Positions 9,516 to 18,007 are shown, counted from the stretch's first letter. The stretch: DNA of 64,000 nucleotides from Niastella sp. OAS944 (GCA_024809215.1 JANUBW010000003.1:682001-746000); one strand, 5' to 3'. Notes: generated by a model from the sequence alone, not told the origin. Numbers and translations: made by a program.

Positions 9516-9668
9516 ATGTCACTGTTTAACACGAATAAGAATAAAGACAAAAAGAAAGGCACTCCGGCAACAGGCGGCAAATCGCCCATTCCAACCAAAG
9601 GAAAAAGTAATTCTAAGGGAGCTGCCAAATCAACCCGCGTAGCTGGCCGTGCACAAAGGGGGTCATAA
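9516..9668 (+). CDS. Small basic protein, 50 aa
   Basis: A short frame from ATG at 9516 to TAA at 9668 encodes MSLFNTNKNKDKKKGTPATG, continuing with lysine-, glycine- and serine-rich sequence and ending RVAGRAQRGS. Composition is that of an unstructured nucleic-acid- or ribosome-binding tail. It is too short for many gene callers, but the ordered composition and the conserved-looking N- and C-terminal blocks suggest a real gene. I recall similar short proteins in Chitinophagaceae but cannot name a function. Confidence 0.55.
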   Translation: MSLFNTNKNKDKKKGTPATGGKSPIPTKGKSNSKGAAKSTRVAGRAQRGS

Positions 9669-9853
9669 GTCCTTTTTTCCACAAAATGTAGTGTAAAATG
9701 CCCACTCATTTTGGGTGTGCACCATAATGTATTGATTTGAAGGGAATCTCCTATTAAAATAGTTTTAAAGTGAAGATGGCAGTAACTGGCAAGGCTATTC
9801 CGGCATAGTTGTTGAAAAATTACTGTCTTTATTCACTTTTAAAAGGAGGTTCT

Positions 9854-10123
9854 ATGAAAACAAAAAAGAACACAACAAGGACAGAGGAGTTTGAATTGAT
9901 GGTTGATGATATTCCTTTTTTTGTAAAGGCCACCTCTTTTCAAACCTATACCATGGAAACGCAATACCGCGTAAGTGTAAATGGGAGTCCGGTGTATATT
10001 TTTGGATGGCATCCGGTATCGGGCAAGATCACAGCCATCGACAGGGGAACTGCTGCGAGCAACATTCCAAGAAATGTAGCAGAGGCCATAGGCGATCAGT
10101 TACATAACAGAATGGCAGCCTAA
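9854..10123 (+). CDS. Hypothetical protein, 89 aa
   Basis: I choose the ATG at 9854 (MKTKKNTTRTEEFELMVDDI) because AAAAGGAGG lies 5-12 bases before it, a rare real Shine-Dalgarno-like match in this genome. The frame can be extended to 9809, but that adds a sequence without coding character. The protein is a small alpha/beta fold with IYIFGWHPVSGKITA-like strands (VYIFGWHPVSGKI) and a C-terminal helix NVAEAIGDQLHNRM. No family is recognised. A good terminator follows. Confidence 0.6.
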   Translation: MKTKKNTTRTEEFELMVDDIPFFVKATSFQTYTMETQYRVSVNGSPVYIFGWHPVSGKITAIDRGTAASNIPRNVAEAIGDQLHNRMAA

Positions 10124-10146
10124 GAATAACTTCTTGAAATTTTTGT

Positions 10147-10179
10147 AAAAGCTTCCCGATGTATCGGGAGGCTTTTTTT
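10147..10179 (+). terminator. Rho-independent terminator
   Basis: AAAAGC-TCCCGAT pairs with ATCGGGA-GCTTTT, followed by a run of seven T. It is about 25 bases past the stop of the 89-residue protein gene. Confidence 0.85.
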
Positions 10180-10369
10180 ATTGCAATAATTAATTAACTT
10201 TCCAAATAATATATAAAGCCAGATTATAACGGTGTAGGCTATGTACAATCTTTTTCTCCGTTATAATATATAGCGCACATGGCGCTATCCGAAAAATTAA
10301 ACCCTTCAATTTGTAATTGCTACTTGTTAATGTAATACGATTATGCTTGCGTAATTGAAGTTTTATTGT

Positions 10370-10861
10370 ATGCAGTCCTATATTAACCACCTGCTTTCGG
10401 ATATTGCCGAAGCCTGTCGCGATGAACAACCTGATACATATGCTATATCCGCAGAAAATGATGTGGAGGCCATAGAACGATATTTTGAAGAAGTGGAGCG
10501 ATGGCTTGAGAATGAACCGGAGCATGATTTCAGTTATTATTCCGGTTTACAAAAAGAACAGTTTCCACCGGCAGAAAAGCTCACCAATGAACAAATGGAG
10601 TCGGTAAGCCTGGCTTTTGAGAAATTGTTGTTTACCTGGAATATAGGGGTAGAAATTCCCGAAAAATTACCTGCTGCCCAAAAATATAACCTGCTGATAA
10701 GTGTGCTGGAAAAAAAAGTGGCCATTGTGGAAAACGGCTTTGAAACCATTGAATTTTGCTCCTACGACCCGCCTTCCTGCCCTTTTAACGAGTGGTGCAC
10801 CTGTAAAGAATTGGGCCTCAAAGATCATTTTGACGATGAAGGCGAGGAGGATGGCTGTTAA
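10370..10861 (+). CDS. Hypothetical protein, 163 aa, acidic
   Basis: The start at 10370 (MQSYINHLLSDIAEACRDEQ) fits better than the frame's upstream start at 10355, which adds only MKFYC. The protein is helical and acidic. It has EVERWLENEPEHDFSYYSGL, a second helical block and a C-terminal segment with several Cys (FCSYDPPSCPFNEWCTCKE), then an acidic tail DDEGEEDGC. The Cys cluster could bind metal. It looks like a conserved Bacteroidota hypothetical protein; I assign no function. It precedes the DUF3127 gene by 76 bases on the same strand. Confidence 0.6.
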   Translation: MQSYINHLLSDIAEACRDEQPDTYAISAENDVEAIERYFEEVERWLENEPEHDFSYYSGLQKEQFPPAEKLTNEQMESVSLAFEKLLFTWNIGVEIPEKLPAAQKYNLLISVLEKKVAIVENGFETIEFCSYDPPSCPFNEWCTCKELGLKDHFDDEGEEDGC

Positions 10862-10937
10862 AAAATTGTGGGGTTTCTTTTTCTTAAAATGCAGTTCCTA
10901 AACCTACCTTTGGCTCGTATAAAGGAAAATATTACTT

Positions 10938-11300
10938 ATGGATATCAGCGGCAAAATTATTCAGTTCTTACAGCTTCAAACGGGCCAGGGAAAAAATGGT
11001 ACCTGGAAGAAGCAGGAGTTTATTCTTGAAACCGGCGATCAGTACCCTAAAAAGGTTTGCATTGCCGTTTGGGGCGATAAAATTGATATGGGTAGCTTTA
11101 AGACCGGCGACCTGGTTGATGTGTCTTTTGATGTAGAAAGCCGCGAATACAATGGTCGTTGGTATACCGACGTAAAAGCATGGAAAATGGGTAAAAAAGG
11201 TAGTGGCGGCGCTGCTCCTGATAACAATTCCAGCTATAATGATGTGCAGGGAACAACTTTCCAGGCATCATCAGCCGGTGACGACGATCTGCCATTCTAA
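10938..11300 (+). CDS. DUF3127 OB-fold protein with SSB-like acidic tip
   Basis: A 120-residue protein, MDISGKIIQFLQLQTGQGKN at its start, with KKVCIAVWGDKID and GRWYTDVKAWKM in the second half. This is the DUF3127 family, an OB-fold protein found mainly in Bacteroidota and related phages and thought to bind single-stranded DNA. The linker after residue 90 is Gly/Ser/Asn-rich and disordered, and the protein ends SSAGDDDLPF. That ending mirrors the C-terminal tip of bacterial SSB (DDDIPF), which recruits repair and replication proteins. Binding to DNA and recruitment of partners are inferences. A strong terminator follows. Confidence 0.85.
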   Translation: MDISGKIIQFLQLQTGQGKNGTWKKQEFILETGDQYPKKVCIAVWGDKIDMGSFKTGDLVDVSFDVESREYNGRWYTDVKAWKMGKKGSGGAAPDNNSSYNDVQGTTFQASSAGDDDLPF

Positions 11301-11323
11301 AGCAGCAACTCATTAAAAAAGTT

Positions 11324-11368
11324 AGCGGAGATAGTTTTTTGCTTTTGCATTAACTACCTCCGCTTTTT
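11324..11368. terminator. Bidirectional terminator between convergent genes
   Basis: AGCGGAGATAGTT pairs with AACTACCTCCGCT (one wobble), followed by five T. It separates the DUF3127 gene from the convergent VWA gene. Confidence 0.8.
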
Positions 11369-11393
11369 ATTTAGCTGGAACCGTCCTTTGCAG

Positions 11394-12554
11394 TTATTGA
11401 ATAGTAAGATTATACTTTTTGGCCTGCTGCCTGAGTATTTTTTCAATTTCTGTTTCAAGCGTTTGCTCGTTCTTATTGGCCGACCGGCGTGCTTTTTCCG
11501 CATTGATATACGCCTCCCGCTTCACCGACACCTCAGAGATCTGTTTTTGTATGGCGGTGCGTTCCTTGCTTTTGGTAGCAACAATTTGTTTTACCTCGCT
11601 GCGGCTTTTGTCCTTTAAGTCATCGGGCAGGGTTTTCATATCTACTTTATCAACAACCGAAGCATCGGCATCGCTGGCATCAACCAGGTCCCAGTTGCGG
11701 TTGTCGTACAATTGCTTTTTACTTTTCACCGCCACCCGTTGCGCAGCTGCGGCTTTATTATTACTATAGTTCAGTTGATCTACTTCGGCTTGTTTGGATG
11801 CACTGGCCCGGCCGCTTTGTCCGTAACCAATATAAGTGCCATTCAATTGAATGTTCAGCTGAAAAAGAATGGTATCATATGGTGTAGGAATATCAAGTAC
11901 CTGGGCGTTTTGATTAATGTTGGTATAACTGCCCGTTCCGCATTCACTACCCAGGTTCCAGTGTTCTTTAATACCCTGCATTCTGTCGCCGCAATAAATG
12001 GTGTTAATGGTAACGCCTTTTTTCTTGGCTTCGGTACAGGCTTTTGTAAAGGGAATATCACCTTGCAGGAAATCTTCATTGCCGGCAATGAAAATAACTT
12101 TATAGTTATCTGGGTTGGCATCCCACTCTAAACTGGTTAAAGAAGTATACATCACATGTCCGCAATATTCATCGCCGCCATTGGTAGTAAGTTTGAAAAG
12201 ATTGCGTGAAACCTCGTCAAGATCGCGGGTAAAATAGTTAATCTGTTTTACATAACCCGAACGCGCGTCGTTGGTAGGGCGGCCATACTCGTACAACGCA
12301 ATTTCAACGGTAGGGGCAACGTCGTTACAGGTAGCTTTACCTAGTACACTTACCATGTTCCATAATTGTGCTTTGGCCTGATCAATTAAACCATCCATAC
12401 TGTTACTTACATCGAGCAGTACGGCAACCTGTACTTTTTTGGCAGGCGGCGTTGGCAAATGTGGTGTAGGGTGGGGAGCTTCCTTCCCAAACATAAAGGC
12501 AGAGGCACCGGCGATCAAAAGGCTACTTGCGAACAGCTTATTTAGGGTATGCAT
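11394..12554 (-). CDS. von Willebrand factor A domain protein, secreted
   Basis: A 386-residue protein with a signal peptide (MHTLNKLFASSLLIAGASAF). The VWA domain starts near residue 40, and VQVAVLLDVSNSMDGLIDQA carries the DxSxS part of the metal-ion-dependent adhesion site. Further signatures are NGGDEYCGHVMYTS and KVIFIAGNEDF. The C-terminal 150 residues are charged, helical and probably coiled (KSKERTAIQKQISEVSVKRE). VWA domains mediate protein-protein contacts; the partner is unknown. Proteins of this architecture occur in Bacteroidota and Deltaproteobacteria. No operon partner is evident. Confidence 0.85.
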   Translation of the reverse strand: MHTLNKLFASSLLIAGASAFMFGKEAPHPTPHLPTPPAKKVQVAVLLDVSNSMDGLIDQAKAQLWNMVSVLGKATCNDVAPTVEIALYEYGRPTNDARSGYVKQINYFTRDLDEVSRNLFKLTTNGGDEYCGHVMYTSLTSLEWDANPDNYKVIFIAGNEDFLQGDIPFTKACTEAKKKGVTINTIYCGDRMQGIKEHWNLGSECGTGSYTNINQNAQVLDIPTPYDTILFQLNIQLNGTYIGYGQSGRASASKQAEVDQLNYSNNKAAAAQRVAVKSKKQLYDNRNWDLVDASDADASVVDKVDMKTLPDDLKDKSRSEVKQIVATKSKERTAIQKQISEVSVKREAYINAEKARRSANKNEQTLETEIEKILRQQAKKYNLTIQ

Positions 12555-12651
12555 ATTTCTGGTTTTCTTATCAGATGCGCTGGGGTTTATAATTACATAA
12601 GTATTTATTCATATCTGGAGTCTTTTGAATTTCTTTAACAAATTACCAAAC

Positions 12652-12736
12652 GCGAAGGTTACCAGGTCCCTGTTTCCGGTTACCAGGAAATACAAATACA
12701 GCCCGGTACCTGGCAACCGGTAACCGGCAACATATA
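12652..12736. repeat. GGTAACC-type intergenic repeat
   Basis: Overlapping inverted pieces (GGTTACCAGG, TTCCGGTTACCAGGAAA, GGTACCTGGCAACCGGTAACC) fill the gap. A related block lies at 49830-49925 before gcvT. Confidence 0.6.
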
Positions 12737-12788
12737 CTTAAAAAGAACCAACTGGTATATATTGTATTCTTTCCTTTACTTTAGCATA

Positions 12789-13256
12789 GTGACAGAAGCA
12801 GAAAAAATAGCATTTAAGAATAAACTCAAACTGACTGGCCAGCAGATCATTGAGCAGCGGATGGCTGCTGCCAGAACGTTGATCAAAAATGCGCAGGAAG
12901 CAGCCAATAGCGAAGAAAAAAGTTCTGCCGGCGATAAATACGAAACGGCCAGGGCCATGAACCAGTTGGAAAAAGAAATGCATTCAAAACAACTGGCGCA
13001 ACAGGTAAAGGAACTGGCTTTGTTGCATGAAGTAAAAACCGATGTGGTTTATACTAAAGTTTTTCCCGGCGCCTGTATTGAATGCGCCGGTATGGTATTT
13101 TTTATTGCTGCCGGTTTGGGTAAACAAACCATTGATGACAGGTTGATCATTTATCTTTCGCCGCAGGCCCCATTGGCAAAAACCTTACAGAATAAAGTAG
13201 CCGGCAATTCATTTTTATTTAATGGAAAAGAAGTGAGTATCGAGGCTATCTATTGA
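12789..13256 (+). CDS. GreA/GreB-like protein, 155 aa (often misnamed 3-oxoacyl-ACP synthase)
   Basis: I set the start at the GTG at 12789 (VTEAEKIAFKNKLKLTGQ); the frame could begin at a TTG at 12762, but that stretch looks like promoter and leader. The first 90 residues form a helical hairpin with NSEEKSSAGDKYETARAM at its tip. The C-terminal part looks like the FKBP-like fold of transcript cleavage factors (MVFFIAAGLGKQTIDDRLII, then SPQAPLAKTL). Relatives in Bacteroidota are often annotated as 3-oxoacyl-ACP synthase, which the sequence does not support: no thiolase motif is present. A role at the RNA polymerase secondary channel is inference. Confidence 0.7.
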   Translation: MTEAEKIAFKNKLKLTGQQIIEQRMAAARTLIKNAQEAANSEEKSSAGDKYETARAMNQLEKEMHSKQLAQQVKELALLHEVKTDVVYTKVFPGACIECAGMVFFIAAGLGKQTIDDRLIIYLSPQAPLAKTLQNKVAGNSFLFNGKEVSIEAIY

Positions 13257-13289
13257 TGTATCTTGCGACCCTAAAATTTTCCACTTACA

Positions 13290-13511
13290 ATGGCATCAAC
13301 AAAGATCACAGTAAACAGCAATGGTTCTTTACGCGTAGAAGGCGATTTTGAAGTTGTAGATAAAAATGGCAATGTGTACGACCTGGGCGGTCGCGAAGTA
13401 GTTTCATTCTGCCGTTGCGGCATGTCGAACAACAAACCGTTTTGCGATGGTGCGCACAAAGGTCATTTCGAACATGAAGCTGTTGCTTTCAACCTGCCTC
13501 CAAAGAAATAA
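13290..13511 (+). CDS. CDGSH iron-sulfur domain protein
   Basis: A 73-residue protein with the full CDGSH ligand set: FCRCGMSNNKPFCDGAHKGH supplies three Cys and one His for a 2Fe-2S cluster. The preceding strand-rich part has LRVEGDFEVVDKNGNVYDL. Such proteins are redox-active and may transfer clusters or electrons; the partner is unknown. It starts 33 bases after the GreA/B-like gene on the same strand. Confidence 0.93.
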   Translation: MASTKITVNSNGSLRVEGDFEVVDKNGNVYDLGGREVVSFCRCGMSNNKPFCDGAHKGHFEHEAVAFNLPPKK

Positions 13512-13529
13512 AACTGCTACCAGGCAGTT

Positions 13530-14039
13530 TTATTCTGCACTGGTGCTTACTGGTTTCAGTTCTTCAAAAATTCCCGTCTGTCTGTTTTTGCGAACATTAT
13601 CCCAGTTAAAATAGCGGCCATTCATAGCCACATAAACGCCTGGCGGCAGGGATTGTACAAAAGCGAGCGCGCTACCCAGGTTGAACAAACCATCGGAGCT
13701 ACCGAATTTAATGGGTATCATAGCGCCTGTTAATATTATAGTTTTATCGGTAATTCTCTTCGCCAAAACCCGGGCAGTATCTGCCATGGTATCGGTGCCA
13801 TGGGTTATTACGATCTTGTCTTCTTCACATTGCTCACATTCTGTTGCAATATAGTTGCGATGGTCGGCCGTCATTTCAAGGCTGTCGATCATCATCAGCG
13901 TTTTAATATTAACCGGTAGCTGGCTTCTTCCTTTGTCAAGCAGCTCCTGCATGTGTGTATCCTTAAAATACAGTTCACCGTTCAGTTCGTTGTATTCCTT
14001 ATCAAAAGTACCTCCGGTAATAAAAATGCGAATCGACAT
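13530..14039 (-). CDS. Single-domain asparaginase family protein, 169 aa
   Basis: The protein begins MSIRIFITGGTFDKEYNELN, with the first asparaginase signature (GGTFDK, nucleophile Thr), and later IVITHGTDTMADTA, the second signature. Type I/II asparaginases have about 330 residues in two domains; this one ends after the N-terminal catalytic domain. Since the C-terminus is orderly (GRYFNWDNVRKNRQTGIFEE) and the next ORF is convergent, it looks like the known short single-domain family rather than a truncated gene. Whether it hydrolyses asparagine is uncertain, because in full-length enzymes a C-terminal residue completes the active site. Confidence 0.8.
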   Translation of the reverse strand: MSIRIFITGGTFDKEYNELNGELYFKDTHMQELLDKGRSQLPVNIKTLMMIDSLEMTADHRNYIATECEQCEEDKIVITHGTDTMADTARVLAKRITDKTIILTGAMIPIKFGSSDGLFNLGSALAFVQSLPPGVYVAMNGRYFNWDNVRKNRQTGIFEELKPVSTSAE

Positions 14040-14368
14040 GATACAATGTTTGGAAGTACAAAGATACCCTCTTTATCAGGCTTTTATACAAAAATTGAAT
14101 CTGTGAATGAACGTGGAACATTCGTTAAAAAACATTCATTGTACAAGTAAAAGCAGTTGATAATATTTAATGATAACCTGAATTTGATGTTGATGCAATA
14201 TTGGGTTTATACAGTTCATGTAGCATAAAACACATTTCACACCAGTTGCCAATGTTTATGGCTTATTTGCATGCTAATATTGCATCGTGCTTCACCGCCA
14301 GCAAAGTATAGCCAATACAATATGCAGGTGAAGAAGGACCAAATAACAAACAACACACTATTACAAGT
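14040..14368. other. Intergenic region between divergent genes
   Basis: About 330 bases separate the asparaginase-family gene from the lipoprotein gene. The sequence is AT-rich and presumably holds both promoters. I see no additional gene or stable hairpin. Confidence 0.5.
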
Positions 14369-15130
14369 ATGAAAAAGATTGTTCTTTTAGCCGGTGCATT
14401 CACGATGCTGGTTTTTAGTTCATGTAAGAAAGACAAAGATTCAAACGATGGTAACAACGGCGGCAAAACAAAGCTGTTGAAAAAAGTTACCAAAACCGAG
14501 AACGGCAGCACAAGTGTTTACAACCTTACTTACGAAGGCAGCAAGTTTAAATCATTTACTACTGCCGATGGCCTCGAGTATACTTCATTGACCCTCGATG
14601 GATCGGGCAATGTTACAAAAATGGAGGTCAGGGACCATAACTATTATACCACTTACACCTATACGTACAGCAATGGCTTACCTGTTACAGGTACCGTAAA
14701 AGCAGTGCACAAAGTTGCCGGCGAGCCCGATGATGTAACTCAGGACGATGTGCTTACTTATACTGTTGTTAACAACCAGGTGACAAAGATCAAAAAGCAA
14801 ATGAAGGTGGCCGATATGGAAGAAACAGTTAGCCTTGCTTATAACAGCACAGGCAACCTGGAGAAAGCAACCATGGAAGGGGAAGAAGCATTTAGTGTGT
14901 CATTTACCTGGGGTACCAAAAAGCCGGGTTTCCCTACCATCTCAAAATGGGTGCTCGACATTGGATATACGCTGCAGTTCTTTGCAAAGAACGAAATGTT
15001 AACAGCCTATTATGATTTCCCCGGCGGAACTCAGTTTGATCATGAACTCAAAACTACCTACACCTACGATAGCGATGGATATCCATTGACCTCAGATGAT
15101 GGAGAAACAAAATTGAAGTTTGAGTATTAA
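14369..15130 (+). CDS. Lipoprotein with YD-repeat-like beta structure, 253 aa
   Basis: The signal peptide ends in a lipobox (AFTMLVFSSCKKDKD, Cys19). The mature part has many short strands of the type NLTYEGSKFKSFTTADG, YTYTYSNGLPVTGTV and TTYTYDSDGYPLTSD, spaced by about 25-35 residues. This resembles the DUF4595/YD-like proteins of Bacteroidota outer membranes. No enzyme motif is seen. Surface location after lipidation is likely but unproven. The gene seems to stand alone and is followed by a terminator-like hairpin. Confidence 0.75.
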   Translation: MKKIVLLAGAFTMLVFSSCKKDKDSNDGNNGGKTKLLKKVTKTENGSTSVYNLTYEGSKFKSFTTADGLEYTSLTLDGSGNVTKMEVRDHNYYTTYTYTYSNGLPVTGTVKAVHKVAGEPDDVTQDDVLTYTVVNNQVTKIKKQMKVADMEETVSLAYNSTGNLEKATMEGEEAFSVSFTWGTKKPGFPTISKWVLDIGYTLQFFAKNEMLTAYYDFPGGTQFDHELKTTYTYDSDGYPLTSDDGETKLKFEY

Positions 15131-15150
15131 TATAAAAGTATAGCCGATCA

Positions 15151-15192
15151 ACAAAAAGCATTCCCTGCCATTTTTGGCGGGGATTTGTTTTT
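15151..15192 (+). terminator. Rho-independent terminator
   Basis: ATTCCCTGCC pairs with GGCGGGGAT across a short T-loop, followed by TTTGTTTTTT. It closes the lipoprotein gene. Confidence 0.65.
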
Positions 15193-15264
15193 TAATGGGC
15201 TTTCAGGGCCGAAACTGGCCATTTGGCCATTGGGGGTTACTTTTGTGCCATAATACGATCAAGG

Positions 15265-15954
15265 ATGAAGATTCTTTTAGTTGAAGACGAAGCAGCATTG
15301 GCTGGTATGCTGAGCAAAGGTTTAAAGGAAGCCGGCTATGAAGTGTCGGTAGCGCCCGATGGCCTTATTGGGCATGATATGGCACTTAAAAACCAGTTCG
15401 ATGTACTGGTGCTCGACATTATGCTGCCGGGCATCAATGGCATGCAGCTGTGTAAGGAATTGCGCCGCCAACAAATAGATACGCCCATCCTGATGCTTAC
15501 AGCATTAGGCACTACAGAGAATATTGTGGCCGGCCTCGATAGCGGCGCAGATGATTACCTGGTAAAACCTTTTCAGTTTGCCGAGCTGGAAGCCAGGCTC
15601 AGGACCCTGGGCCGGCGTAAATTACTGGGCAGTAATAATGTACAGTCAGATGTGCTGCAAATAGGCAATCTTTCGCTAAATACCAGTACACGCACAGCCG
15701 CCCTCAATGGCGAGCCGGTTAACCTTACGGCAACAGAATACCGGTTGCTTGAATTTATGTTACAGAACCGCGGCCGCGTATTAAGCCGTATGGAACTGCT
15801 TGAAAATGTATGGGGCATAGATTTTAACATGAGCACGAATGTGGTGGACGTATATGTGAATTACCTGCGTAAAAAAATAGATATCAATCCTGCACAGAAA
15901 TTGATCCATACCATGATAGGTATGGGTTATATTCTTAAAGAAGATAAAAAATAA
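15265..15954 (+). CDS. OmpR/PhoB family response regulator
   Basis: A 229-residue protein starting MKILLVEDEAALAGMLSKGL. The receiver domain carries the acidic pair (ED), the phospho-acceptor Asp in VLVLDIMLPGING, the switch Thr in PILMLTALGTT and the Lys in YLVKPFQF. The C-terminal winged helix shows NLTATEYRLLEFMLQNRGRV and NVVDVYVNYLRKKID. A frame extension to 15223 adds 14 residues ahead of the domain and is not used. The sensor kinase gene follows after 8 bases, so this is a two-component pair. Targets are unknown. Confidence 0.95.
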   Translation: MKILLVEDEAALAGMLSKGLKEAGYEVSVAPDGLIGHDMALKNQFDVLVLDIMLPGINGMQLCKELRRQQIDTPILMLTALGTTENIVAGLDSGADDYLVKPFQFAELEARLRTLGRRKLLGSNNVQSDVLQIGNLSLNTSTRTAALNGEPVNLTATEYRLLEFMLQNRGRVLSRMELLENVWGIDFNMSTNVVDVYVNYLRKKIDINPAQKLIHTMIGMGYILKEDKK

Positions 15955-15962
15955 CCTTACCA

Positions 15963-17336
15963 TTGAAGATCCAAACACAAACCGCATTGCTGTTTACCGT
16001 GCTTACGGCACTGTTGATATTGTTTATCAGTTTTACAACGTTTTACTTTATCAGCCGGTTTGCATCTAACGATTTCCTTAAACGCCTTGAATTGCGTGTA
16101 AGGGTTGCCGCCAAACTTCGTTTTGAACAAAATAAATTAAGTACAGTAACCTACCAGGAGCTGCGGCAGCAGTATCTGGAAGTATTGCCCAAAGAAAAAG
16201 AATATCTGCTTACCTGGGACTCTGTTTCCAATACCATAGAACCCAGGGTGAGCAACCTGCCGCAATCATTTTACTACAACATTATAGAAGCAGAAGGGAA
16301 GACGGTTTATATTCATAAAGACAAAGTGCATTATGCAGGCATTTTATACCACGACGATGGCAAAACCTACATAGTAATTAAATCGGCTGTGAATGAATAT
16401 GCCAACCGCCTGCTGAGTACGTTGTTACAGGCCAAAATAGCCACCTTTATTGTTGGCGTGTTGCTGGTATTCACGGTGGGAATCTTCTTTAGCCGTAAAA
16501 CTTTTCAGCCCCTGCGCCAGTTGATAAGTAAAGTGCAGGACATTAGCGCGCATAACCTGCACCTGCGTCTTGAGCTTAAGAAAGGTAAAGATGAAATGAC
16601 CGAACTGGCGAATACTTTCAATACTATGCTCGATCGCCTGCAAACAGCTTTTGAAACCCAGAACAATTTTGTAAGCAACGCCTCACATGAATTGCGCACC
16701 CCGCTAACAACTATTATGGGCGAGGCAGATATCGCACTTAAAAAAGCCCGCACCAATGAAGAGTACCGCCAAAGTTTGCAGGTAATATTAAATGAAGCTG
16801 GTAAACTCGATCACCTCACCAGCAGCCTGCTGGCACTGGCGCAAAGTGGTTTCGATGGCAAGAAGCAACGCCGTTCTGTGGTAAGAATGGATGAACTGGT
16901 TTGTGAAGTAAAAGCGGCCATCGATGAGCTGCATCCCGAAAATCATGTACAGCTGCATTTTGGCGAACTGCCGCCAAACGAACAACAATTATCTGTAGAA
17001 GGTAATTATCATTTGTTAAAACTGGCAATTACTAATATTGTTGTAAATGCCTGTAAATACAGTAACGACAAGCCTGTACAACTTTCGCTGTATGTGGTAA
17101 AAGATAAGATAAGCATCAAGGTTGTTGATGAAGGTATAGGTATTCCTGCCTCAGAGCTTAAATATGTGTTTGATCCATTTTACCGGGCTTCCAATACCGA
17201 TCGGTTCGAAGGGCATGGGGTAGGGTTGCCATTGGCGCGTAATATTATCCGTTTGCACAACGGGGAATTACTAATAAGGTCAGAAGAAAATAAAGGCACT
17301 ATTGTAGAGGTTGTTCTACATTCACAGTCTTCTTAA
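15963..17336 (+). CDS. Sensor histidine kinase
   Basis: A 457-residue kinase starting at a TTG codon 8 bases after the regulator gene. Two membrane helices (about residues 8-33 and 155-177) flank a periplasmic domain of about 120 residues. Then come HAMP (FQPLRQLISKVQDISAHNL), HisKA with NASHELRTPLTTI as phospho-acceptor site, and the ATPase domain with N box (NIVVNACKYSN), G1 (DEGIGIP), F and G2 (GHGVGLPLARNI). It resembles CusS/ArlS-type kinases. The signal is unknown. Confidence 0.95.
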   Translation: MKIQTQTALLFTVLTALLILFISFTTFYFISRFASNDFLKRLELRVRVAAKLRFEQNKLSTVTYQELRQQYLEVLPKEKEYLLTWDSVSNTIEPRVSNLPQSFYYNIIEAEGKTVYIHKDKVHYAGILYHDDGKTYIVIKSAVNEYANRLLSTLLQAKIATFIVGVLLVFTVGIFFSRKTFQPLRQLISKVQDISAHNLHLRLELKKGKDEMTELANTFNTMLDRLQTAFETQNNFVSNASHELRTPLTTIMGEADIALKKARTNEEYRQSLQVILNEAGKLDHLTSSLLALAQSGFDGKKQRRSVVRMDELVCEVKAAIDELHPENHVQLHFGELPPNEQQLSVEGNYHLLKLAITNIVVNACKYSNDKPVQLSLYVVKDKISIKVVDEGIGIPASELKYVFDPFYRASNTDRFEGHGVGLPLARNIIRLHNGELLIRSEENKGTIVEVVLHSQSS

Positions 17337-17466
17337 CGGTTCCTAATTTCTCTAATCGTATTCTTATTTACTTTTTAATGCATTCTTAAGTACCTCTTAA
17401 GAGCCTCTAATACCATTGTGGCAATTTTGTACTGTAAACTTCATTGTTCAATTTAATGATTACAGT

Positions 17467-17976
17467 ATGCGCAATGTATTGGTACCTACCGATTTTACTC
17501 CTGCTTCTTTTGAGCTGGTTGAAAGCACCATTCAAACCATGGGCGAACAGGTATTGAACATCATGTTGTTCCACGCTTTTCAAATGCCATTCTTTACTGG
17601 TGATCTTATAAGGAACCAGCGGAAACCATATCACGATCTGTTAACAGATGCTTTTAGAAATAGCTGTAAACAAATAAAACAGCAGTTTCCCAAACAGGTA
17701 AACACCATCACCTTCCGTCACCTGTATGGCAATACCCCTGCTGTGTTCCGCAACTTCGTTGATGCCAATGATGTTGATCTTATTGCTTATCCCGAAGAGT
17801 TTGAATTTATTAAAGTGCATGCTGACAGCGTCGATCCTGAGAGGATGTTCAAAAAAAGCGGCGTTCCTCTTTTACGCCAGTTCAAATCAAGACGCCGGGT
17901 TATAACCATGCCCGAGATACAGGCGGTGGAAGAAGATGCAGTTGCCTTGTTGCGCCTGCTGAATGCACAAAGATGA
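17467..17976 (+). CDS. Universal-stress-protein-like protein, 169 aa
   Basis: I choose the ATG at 17467 because MRNVLVPTDFTPASFELVES is a typical Usp start; the frame extends to 17416. Only the first strand and helix resemble UspA. The C-terminal half has no ATP-binding G-x2-G-x9-G motif, so it is a divergent or non-nucleotide-binding member. It is followed 31 bases later by the bestrophin gene. Confidence 0.6.
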   Translation: MRNVLVPTDFTPASFELVESTIQTMGEQVLNIMLFHAFQMPFFTGDLIRNQRKPYHDLLTDAFRNSCKQIKQQFPKQVNTITFRHLYGNTPAVFRNFVDANDVDLIAYPEEFEFIKVHADSVDPERMFKKSGVPLLRQFKSRRRVITMPEIQAVEEDAVALLRLLNAQR

Positions 17977-18007
17977 AATTAATTGATAACGCTAAACTTT
18001 ACGAAAG

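Noticed and set aside
9371-9709. 112-codon minus-strand frame across the fold-back repeat
   Set aside because: The translation is low complexity (NSKSQDPKKIPRTKSQNPK) and antisense to the 50-residue basic protein.
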